Below are positions 55,189-64,000 of a stretch of 64,000 nt of DNA, piece by piece; the stretch's first letter is position 1, and each line of letters begins with the position of its first letter. The stretch comes from Membranipora membranacea. Its lineage: Eukaryota > Bryozoa > Gymnolaemata > Cheilostomatida > Membraniporidae. Location of the stretch: contig OU612071.1 in assembly GCA_914767715.1 (NCBI GenBank), forward strand, positions 16,240,948 to 16,304,947, in the 5' to 3' direction. The translations under genes and the position numbers were made by a program. The notes beneath the pieces are model-generated. The model worked only from the letters and a program-made list of their open reading frames with translations, was not told the DNA's origin and did no database searches.

Positions 55189-57498
55189 TAATATTTCAGA
55201 TGAGATATAGGGACGTCATTGCGAACATCAAAGCAGAGTTTCAAACGTTTCTAAGCTAGTAAAGAATTCTGCCCAATTATTGGCTATTTTCCCCAGGACC
55301 GTACCTCTCGATTTTTTTGGATTTCTTGCAAAATACCTAGATAGAAAACGCATCGTTACAGGAAGCTAATATTTTAGATGAGATATAGAGACGTCATTGC
55401 GAACCTCAAAACAGAGTTTCAAGCGGTTCTAAGCTAGTAAAGAATTCTGCCCAATTATTAGCTGATTTCCCTAGGACCGTACCTATCGATTTTTGTCGAT
55501 TTCTTGCAAAATACCTAGATAGAAAACGCATCGTTACAGGGAGCTAATATTTTAGATGAGATATAGAGATTTCATTGCGAACCTCAAAACAGAGTTTCAA
55601 GCGTTTCTCAGCTAGTAAAGAATTCTGCCCAATTATTGGCTATTTTCCCCAGGACCGTACTTATCGGTTTTTGTCGATTTCTTGCAAAATACCTAGATAG
55701 AAAACGCATCGTTACAGGGAGCTAATATTTTAGATGAGATATAGAGACGTCATTGCGAACCTCAAAACAGAGTTTCAAGCGTTTCTAAGCTAGTAAAGAA
55801 TTCTGCCCATTATTGGCTATTTTCCCCAGGACCGTACCTATCGATTTTTTTCGATTTCTTGCAAAATACCTAGAAAGAAAAACAATCGTTACAGGAAGCT
55901 AATATTTTAGACGAGATATAGGGACGTCATTGCAAACGTCAAAACAGAGTTTCAAACGTTTCTAAGCTAGTAAATAATTCTGCCCAGTTATTGGCTAATT
56001 TCCCAAGGACCGTACTTATCGATTTTTGTCGATTTCTTGCAAAATACCTAGATAGAAAACGCATCGTTACAGGGAGCTAATATTTTATATGAGATATAGA
56101 GACGTCATTGCGAACCTCAAAACAGAGTTTCAAGCGTTTGTAAGCCAGTAAAGAATTCTGCCCAATTATTGGGTAATTTCCCCAGGACCGTACCTATCGA
56201 TTTTTGTCGATTTCTTGCAAAATACTTAGATAGAAAAGGCATCGTTACAGGGAGCTAATATTTTAGATGAGATATAGGGACGTCATTGCGAACTTCAAAA
56301 CAGAGTTTCAAACGTTTCTAAGCTAGTAAAGAATTCTGCCCATTATTGGCTACTTTCCCCAGGACCGTACCTATCGATTTTTGTCGATTTCTTGTAAAAT
56401 ACCTAGATAGAAAACGCAGCGTCACAAGGAGCTAATATTTTATATGAGATATAGGGACGTCATTACCAACTTCAAGACTGAGTTTCAAACGTTTCTAAGC
56501 TAGTAAAGAATTCTGCCAAATTATTGGCTAATTTCCCCAGGATGTACCTATTGATTTTTGTCGATTTCTTGCAAAATACCTAGATAGAAAACGGATCGTC
56601 ACAGGGAGCTAATATTTTAGATGAGATATAGGGACGTCATTGCGAACATCAAAGCAGAGTTTCAAACGTTTCTAAGCTAGTAAAGAATTCTGCCCAATTA
56701 TTGGCTATTTTCCCCAGGACCGTACCTCTCGATTTTTTTGGATTTCTTGCAAAATACCTAGATAGAAAACGCATCGTTACAGGAAGCTAATATTTTAGAT
56801 GAGATATAGAGACGTCATTGCGAACCTCAAAACAGAGTTTCAAGCGTTTCTAAGCTAGTAAAGAATTCTGCCCAATTATTAGCTGATTTCCCTAGGACCG
56901 AACCTATCGATTTTTGTCGATTTCTTGCAAAATACCTAGATAGAAAACGCATCGTTACAGGGAGCTAATATTTTAGATGAGATATAGAGATTTCATTGCG
57001 AACCTCAAAACAGAGTTTCAAGCGTGTCTCAGCTAGTAAAGAATTCTGCCCAATTATTGGCTATTTTCCCCAGGACCGTACTTATCGGTTTTTGTCGATT
57101 TCTTGCAAAATACCTAGATAGAAAACGCATCGTTACAGGGAGCTAATATTTTAGATGAGATATAGAGACGTCATTGCGAACCTCAAAACAGAGTTTCAAG
57201 CGTTTCTAAGCTAGTAAAGAATTCTGCCCATTATTGGCTATTTTCCCCAGGACCGTACCTATCGATTTTTTTCGATTTCTTGCAAAATACCTAGAAAGAA
57301 AAAGCATCGTTACAGGAAGCTAATAGTTTAGATGAGATATAGGGACGTCATTGCAAACGTCAAAACAGAGTTTCAAACGTTTCTAAGCTAGTAAAGAATT
57401 CTGCCCAATTATTGGCTATTTTCCCCAGGACCGTACCTATCGGTTTTTGTCGATTTCTTGCAAAATACCTAGATAGAAAACGGATCGTCACAGGGAGC
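55189..57498 (+). repeat. 13-monomer HOR (2,310 bp), copy 2
   Basis: Same monomer order as copy 1, displaced by exactly 2,310 bp at all markers checked (agacgagat at 55,9xx, cattaccaac at 56,461, aatagttta at about 57,322). Private or shared differences include a C at 55,197 (aatatttcag), aagcggttc near 55,430 and gtttgtaagcc near 56,140. Confidence 0.93.
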
Positions 57499-59808
57499 TA
57501 ATATTTTAGATGAGATATAGGGACGTCATTGCGAACATCAAAGCAGAGTTTCAAACGTTTCTAAGCTAGTAAAGAATTCTGCCCAATTATTGGCTATTTT
57601 CCCCAGGACCGTACCTCTCGATTTTTTTGGATTTCTTGCAAAATACCTAGATAGAAAACGCATCGTTACAGGAAGCTAATATTTTAGATGAGATATAGAG
57701 ACGTCATTGCGAACCTCAAAACAGAGTTTCAAGCGTTTCTAAGCTAGTAAAGAATTCTGCCCAATTATTAGCTGATTTCCCTAGGACCGTACCTATCGAT
57801 TTTTGTCGATTTCTTGCAAAATACCTAGATAGAAAACGCATCGTTACAGGGAGCTAATATTTTAGATGAGATATAGAGATTTCATTGCGAACCTCAAAAC
57901 AGAGTTTCAAGCGTTTCTCAGCTAGTAAAGAATTCTGCCCAATTATTGGCTATTTTCCCCAGGACCGTACTTATCGGTTTTTGTCGATTTCTTGCAAAAT
58001 ACCTAGATAGAAAACGCATCGTTACAGGGAGCTAATATTTTAGATGAGATATAGAGACGTCATTGCGAACCTCAAAACAGAGTTTCAAGCGTTTCTAAGC
58101 TAGTAAAGAATTCTGCCCATTATTGGCTATTTTCCCCAGGACCGTACCTATCGATTTTTTTCGATTTCTTGCAAAATACCTAGAAAGAAAAACAATCGTT
58201 ACAGGAAGCTAATATTTTAGACGAGATATAGGGACGTCATTGCAAACGTCAAAACAGAGTTTCAAACGTTTCTAAGCTAGTAAATAATTCTGCCCAGTTA
58301 TTGGCTAATTTCCCAAGGACCGTACTTATCGATTTTTGTCGATTTCTTGCAAAATACCTAGATAGAAAACGCATCGTTACAGGGAGCTAATATTTTATAT
58401 GAGATATAGAGACGTCATTGCGAACCTCAAAACAGAGTTTCAAGCGTTTCTAAGCCAGTAAAGAATTCTGCCCAATTATTGGGTAATTTCCCCAGGACCG
58501 TACCTATCGATTTTTGTCGATTTCTTGCAAAATACCTAGATAGAAAAGGCATCGTTACAGGGAGCTAATATTTTAGATGAGATATAGGGACGTCATTGCG
58601 AACTTCAAAACAGAGTTTCAAACGTTTCTAAGCTAGTAAAGAATTCTGCCCATTATTGGCTACTTTCCCCAGGACCGTACCTATCGATTTTTGTCGATTT
58701 CTTGTAAAATACCTAGATAGAAAACGCAGCGTCACAAGGAGCTAATATTTTATATGAGATATAGGGACGTCATTACCAACTTCAAGACTGAGTTTCAAAC
58801 GTTTCTAAGCTAGTAAAGAATTCTGCCAAATTATTGGCTAATTTCCCCAGGATGTACCTATTGATTTTTGTCGATTTCTTGCAAAATACCTAGATAGAAA
58901 ACGGATCGTCACAGGGAGCTAATATTTTAGATGAGATATAGGGACGTCATTGCGAACATCAAAGCAGAGTTTCAAACGTTTCTAAGCTAGTAAAGAATTC
59001 TGCCCAATTATTGGCTATTTTCCCCAGGACCGTACCTCTCGATTTTTTTGGATTTCTTGCAAAATACCTAGATAGAAAACGCATCGTTACAGGAAGCTAA
59101 TATTTTAGATGAGATATAGAGACGTCATTGCGAACCTCAAAACAGAGTTTCAAGCGTTTCTAAGCTAGTAAAGAATTCTGCCCAATTATTAGCTGATTTC
59201 CCTAGGACCGAACCTATCGATTTTTGTCGATTTCTTGCAAAATACCTAGATAGAAAACGCATCGTTACAGGGAGCTAATATTTTAGATGAGATATAGAGA
59301 TTTCATTGCGAACCTCAAAACAGAGTTTTAAGCGTGTCTCAGCTAGTAAAGAATTCTGCCCAATTATTGGCTATTTTCCCCAGGACCGTACTTATCGGTT
59401 TTTGTCGATTTCTTGCAAAATACCTAGATAGAAAACGCATCGTTACAGGGAGCTAATATTTTAGATGAGATATAGAGACGTCATTGCGAACCTCAAAACA
59501 GAGTTTCAAGCGTTTCTAAGCTAGTAAAGAATTCTGCCCATTATTGGCTATTTTCCCCAGGACCGTACCTATCGATTTTTTTCGATTTCTTGCAAAATAC
59601 CTAGAAAGAAAAAGCATCGTTACAGGAAGCTAATAGTTTAGATGAGATATAGGGACGTCATTGCAAACGTCAAAACAGAGTTTCAAACGTTTCTAAGCTA
59701 GTAAAGAATTCTGCCCAATTATTGGCTATTTTCCCCAGGACCGTACCTATCGGTTTTTGTCGATTTCTTGCAAAATACCTAGATAGAAAACGGATCGTCA
59801 CAGGGAGC
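57499..59808 (+). repeat. 13-monomer HOR (2,310 bp), copy 3
   Basis: Same monomer order and exact 2,310-bp displacement. It has T at the position equivalent to 55,197, aatacctag near 58,536 where the other copies have aatacttag, and gttttaagcg near 59,327. Confidence 0.93.
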
Positions 59809-62118
59809 TAATATTTCAGATGAGATATAGGGACGTCATTGCGAACATCAAAGCAGAGTTTCAAACGTTTCTAAGCTAGTAAAGAATTCTGCCCAATTAT
59901 TGGCTATTTTCCCCAGGACCGTACCTCTCGATTTTTTTGGATTTCTTGCAAAATACCTAGATAGAAAACGCATCGTTACAGGAAGCTAATATTTTAGATG
60001 AGATATAGAGACGTCATTGCGAACCTCAAAACAGAGTTTCAAGCGTTTCTAAGCTAGTAAAGAATTCTGCCCAATTATTAGCTGATTTCCCTAGGACCGT
60101 ACCTATCGATTTTTGTCGATTTCTTGCAAAATACCTAGATAGAAAACGCATCGTTACAGGGAGCTAATATTTTAGATGAGATATAGAGATTTCATTGCGA
60201 ACCTCAAAACAGAGTTTCAAGCGTTTCTCAGCTAGTAAAGAATTCTGCCCAATTATTGGCTATTTTCCCCAGGACCGTACTTATCGGTTTTTGTCGATTT
60301 CTTGCAAAATACCTAGATAGAAAACGCATCGTTACAGGGAGCTAATATTTTAGATGAGATATAGAGACGTCATTGCGAACCTCAAAACAGAGTTTCAAGC
60401 GTTTCTAAGCTAGTAAAGAATTCTGCCCATTATTGGCTATTTTCCCCAGGACCGTACCTATCGATTTTTTTCGATTTCTTGCAAAATACCTAGAAAGAAA
60501 AACAATCGTTACAGGAAGCTAATATTTTAGACGAGATATAGGGACGTCATTGCAAACGTCAAAACAGAGTTTCAAACGTTTCTAAGCTAGTAAATAATTC
60601 TGCCCAGTTATTGGCTAATTTCCCAAGGACCGTACTTATCGATTTTTGTCGATTTCTTGCAAAATACCTAGATAGAAAACGCATCGTTACAGGGAGCTAA
60701 TATTTTATATGAGATATAGAGACGTCATTGCGAACCTCAAAACAGAGTTTCAAGCGTTTCTAAGCCAGTAAAGAATTCTGCCCAATTATTGGGTAATTTC
60801 CCCAGGACCGTACCTATCGATTTTTGTCGATTTCTTGCAAAATACTTAGATAGAAAAGGCATCGTTACAGGGAGCTAATATTTTAGATGAGATATAGGGA
60901 CGTCATTGCGAACTTCAAAACAGAGTTTCAAACGTTTCTAAGCTAGTAAAGAATTCTGCCCATTATTGGCTACTTTCCCCAGGACCGTACCTATCGATTT
61001 TTGTCGATTTCTTGTAAAATACCTAGATAGAAAACGCAGCGTCACAAGGAGCTAATATTTTATATGAGATATAGGGACGTCATTACCAACTTCAAGACTG
61101 AGTTTCAAACGTTTCTAAGCTAGTAAAGAATTCTGCCAAATTATTGGCTAATTTCCCCAGGATGTACCTATTGATTTTTGTCGATTTCTTGCAAAATACC
61201 TAGATAGAAAACGGATCGTCACAGGGAGCTAATATTTTAGATGAGATATAGGGACGTCATTGCGAACATCAAAGCAGAGTTTCAAACGTTTCTAAGCTAG
61301 TAAAGAATTCTGCCCAATTATTGGCTATTTTCCCCAGGACCGTACCTCTCGATTTTTTTGGATTTCTTGCAAAATACCTAGATAGAAAACGCATCGTTAC
61401 AGGATGCTAATATTTTAGATGAGATATAGAGACGTCATTGCGAACCTCAAAACAGAGTTTCAAGCGTTTCTAAGCTAGTAAAGAATTCTGCCCAATTATT
61501 AGCTGATTTCCCTAGGACCGAACCTATCGATTTTTGTCGATTTCTTGCAAAATACCTAGATAGAAAACGCATCGTTACAGGGAGCTAATATTTTAGATGA
61601 GATATAGAGATTTCATTGCGAACCTCAAAACAGAGTTTCAAGCGTGTCTCAGCTAGTAAAGAATTCTGCCCAATTATTGGCTATTTTCCCCAGGACCGTA
61701 CTTATCGGTTTTTGTCGATTTCTTGCAAAATACCTAGATAGAAAACGCATCGTTACAGGGAGCTAATATTTTAGATGAGATATAGAGACGTCATTGCGAA
61801 CCTCAAAACAGAGTTTCAAGCGTTTCTAAGCTAGTAAAGAATTCTGCCCATTATTGGCTATTTTCCCCAGGACCGTACCTATCGATTTTTTTCGATTTCT
61901 TGCAAAATACCTAGAAAGAAAAAGCATCGTTACAGGAAGCTAATAGTTTAGATGAGATATAGGGACGTCATTGCAAACGTCAAAACAGAGTTTCAAACGT
62001 TTCTAAGCTAGTAAAGAATTCTGCCCAATTATTGGCTATTTTCCCCAGGACCGTACCTATCGGTTTTTGTCGATTTCTTGCAAAATACCTAGATAGAAAA
62101 CGGATCGTCACAGGGAGC
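59809..62118 (+). repeat. 13-monomer HOR (2,310 bp), copy 4
   Basis: Same monomer order, displaced by 2,310 bp. It carries the C at 59,817 that is also found in copy 2, and aggatgctaat near 61,404. Its last five monomers (61,230-62,118) also form the first unit of the 889-bp array that follows. Confidence 0.93.
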
Positions 62119-64000
62119 TAATATTTTAGATGAGATATAGGGACGTCATTGCGAACATCAAAGCAGAGTTTCAAACGTTTCTAAGCTAGTAAAGAATTCT
62201 GCCCAATTATTGGCTATTTTCCCCAGGACCGTACCTCTCGATTTTTTTGGATTTCTTGCAAAATACCTAGATAGAAAACGCATCGTTACAGGAAGCTAAT
62301 ATTTTAGATGAGATATAGAGACGTCATTGCGAACCTCAAAACAGAGTTTCAAGCGTTTCTAAGCTAGTAAAGAATTCTGCCCAATTATTAGCTGATTTCC
62401 CTAGGACCGAACCTATCGATTTTTGTCGATTTCTTGCAAAATACCTAGATAGAAAACGCATCGTTACAGGGAGCTAATATTTTAGATGAGATATAGAGAT
62501 TTCATTGCGAACCTCAAAACAGACTTTCAAGCGTGTCTCAGCTAGAAAAGAATTCTGCCCAATTATTGGCTATTTTCCCCAGGACCGTACTTATCGGTTT
62601 TTGTCGATTTCTTGCAAAATACCTAGATAGAAAACGCATCGTTACAGGGAGCTAATATTTTAGATGAGATATAGAGACGTCATTGCGAACCTCAAAACAG
62701 AGTTTCAAGCGTTTCTAAGCTAGTAAAGAATTCTGCCCATTATTGGCTATTTTCCCCAGGACCGTACCTATCGATTTTTTTCGATTTCTTGCAAAATACC
62801 TAGAAAGAAAAAGCATCGTTACAGGAAGCTAATAGTTTAGATGAGATATAGGGACGTCATTGCAAACGTCAAAACAGAGTTTCAAACGTTTCTAAGCTAG
62901 TAAAGAATTCTGCCCAATTATTGGCTATTTTCCCCAGGACCGTACCTATCGGTTTTTGTCGATTTCTTGCAAAATACCTAGATAGAAAACGGATCGTCAC
63001 AGGGAGCTAATATTTTAGATGAGATATAGGGACGTCATTGCGAACATCAAAGCAGAGTTTCAAACGTTTCTAAGCTAGTAAAGAATTCTGCCCAATTATT
63101 GGCTATTTTCCCCAGGACCGTACCTCTCGATTTTTTTGGATTTCTTGCAAAATACCTAGATAGAAAACGCATCGTTACAGGAAGCTAATATTTTAGATGA
63201 GATATAGAGACGTCATTGCGAACCTCAAAACAGAGTTTCAAGCGTTTCTAAGCTAGTAAAGAATTCTGCCCAATTATTAGCTGATTTCCCTAGGACCGAA
63301 CCTATCGATTTTTGTCGATTTCTTGCAAAATACCTAGATAGAAAACGCATCGTTACAGGGAGCTAATATTTTAGATGAGATATAGAGATTTCATTGCGAA
63401 CCTCAAAACAGAGTTTCAAGCGTGTCTCAGCTAGTAAAGAATTCTGCCCAATTATTGGCTATTTTCCCCAGGACCGTACTTATCGGTTTTTGTCGATTTC
63501 TTGCAAAATACCTAGATAGAAAACGCATCGTTACAGGGAGCTAATATTTTAGATGAGATATAGAGACGTCATTGCGAACCTCAAAACAGAGTTTCAAGCG
63601 TTTCTAAGCTAGTAAAGAATTCTGCCCATTATTGGCTATTTTCCCCAGGACCGTACCTATCGATTTTTTTCGATTTCTTGCAAAATACCTAGAAAGAAAA
63701 AGCATCGTTACAGGAAGCTAATAGTTTAGATGAGATATAGGGACGTCATTGCAAACGTCAAAACAGAGTTTCAAACGTTTCTAAGCTAGTAAAGAATTCT
63801 GCCCAATTATTGGCTATTTTCCCCAGGACCGTACCTATCGGTTTTTGTCGATTTCTTGCAAAATATCTAGATAGAAAACGGATCGTCACAGGGAGCTAAT
63901 ATTTTAGATGAGATATAGGGACGTCATTGCGAACATCAAAGCAGAGTTTCAAACGTTTCTGAGCTAGTAAAGAATTCTGCCCAATTATTGGCTATTTTCC
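61230..64000 (+). repeat. Five-monomer HOR (889 bp), about 3.1 copies, runs off the window
   Basis: Units start at 61,230, 62,119, 63,008 and 63,897. Each contains gaacatc/ctctcg, ctgattt with accgaacc, gagattt with cgtgtctc, cccattatt with agaaagaaaaagc, and aatagttta with aaacgtc. These are monomers 10-13 and 1 of the 13-mer, so the 5-mer arose from it by loss of the other eight or by duplication of these five. Copies differ by only a few bases, for example agactttcaag near 62,523 and aatatctag near 63,866. Confidence 0.92.

Larger units (their letters stand above)
1..64000 (+). repeat. 178-bp tandem satellite DNA array (entire window)
   Basis: The same roughly 178-bp unit recurs without interruption from the first to the last base, always in the same orientation, giving about 360 monomers. 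Blocks present in nearly every unit include gagatatag, acgtcattg, cagagtttcaa, gaattctgccc and ggaccgtacc. Length variants arise from small indels, such as cccattatt for cccaattatt (-1) and an eight-A run near aactta (+4). Most monomers carry one EcoRI site (GAATTC), one AatII site (GACGTC) and one ClaI site (ATCGAT), so digestion would give a 178-bp ladder. No gene, mobile element or unique sequence interrupts the array. Unit length and higher-order structure resemble centromeric or pericentromeric satellites of plants and animals; that role is inferred. I do not recognise the family. Confidence 0.98.

Noticed and set aside
1-64000. CRISPR array
   Set aside because: The period is 178 bp and nearly the whole unit is conserved; there are no short repeats separated by unique spacers.
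1-64000. Identity with a named satellite, such as primate alpha satellite, Arabidopsis CEN178 or maize CentC
   Set aside because: The length is similar to some of these, but the sequence does not resemble what I remember of them. A search against satellite databases would be needed to name the family.

Overview
The whole 64-kb window is one uninterrupted head-to-tail satellite DNA array. The monomer is about 178 bp (range roughly 176-182 bp), about 40% GC, and present in about 360 copies, all in the same orientation. I found no protein-coding gene, tRNA, rRNA, CRISPR array, transposable element or other unique sequence. Such an array points to a eukaryotic chromosome. The near-nucleosomal monomer length and the layered higher-order repeats (HORs) are typical of centromeric or pericentromeric satellites in plants and animals. 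Centromere function is an inference, and I do not recognise the satellite family or the species.

Layout. (1) Positions 1 to about 20.4 kb carry 'A-type' monomers (ttttttgc, gatcgaaa, gtcacagg/gtcacaag), usually in alternating dimers of about 356 bp. They are interspersed with short blocks of divergent 'C-type' monomers that contain one tagged monomer (aatattaaat). The tag recurs at exact monomer multiples (7, 7, 7, 10, 12, 12, 14, 15 and 16 monomers), so this is one HOR with many length variants. (2) At about 20.4 kb the array switches to 'B-type' monomers (tttcttgc, gatagaaa, gttacagg), which fill the rest of the window. (3) An A/C-type island at 27.78-30.07 kb sits inside B territory. It is part of a 4.84-kb segment copied from 18.18-23.02 kb, and its left breakpoint can be placed within about 8 bp. 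(4) Positions 39.06-49.96 kb hold an HOR of about 3.2 kb (18 monomers) with an internal 8-monomer sub-period. (5) Positions 50.56-51.63 kb hold a 533-bp trimer duplication. (6) Positions 52.88-62.12 kb hold four very similar copies of a 13-monomer, 2,310-bp HOR. (7) From 61.23 kb to the window end, a five-monomer part of that 13-mer has itself become tandem with an 889-bp period.

The order of structures suggests continuing local turnover: older, irregular A/C mosaics on the left and progressively more regular, more homogeneous HORs on the right. The many minus-strand ORFs of 64-69 codons are by-products of the repeat and not genes. The points most worth checking are the 5-mer apparently forming at the right edge, the mapped recombination junctions of the A-type island, and a dyad-symmetry element that exists in A-type monomers and is broken by two subfamily-diagnostic substitutions in B-type monomers.
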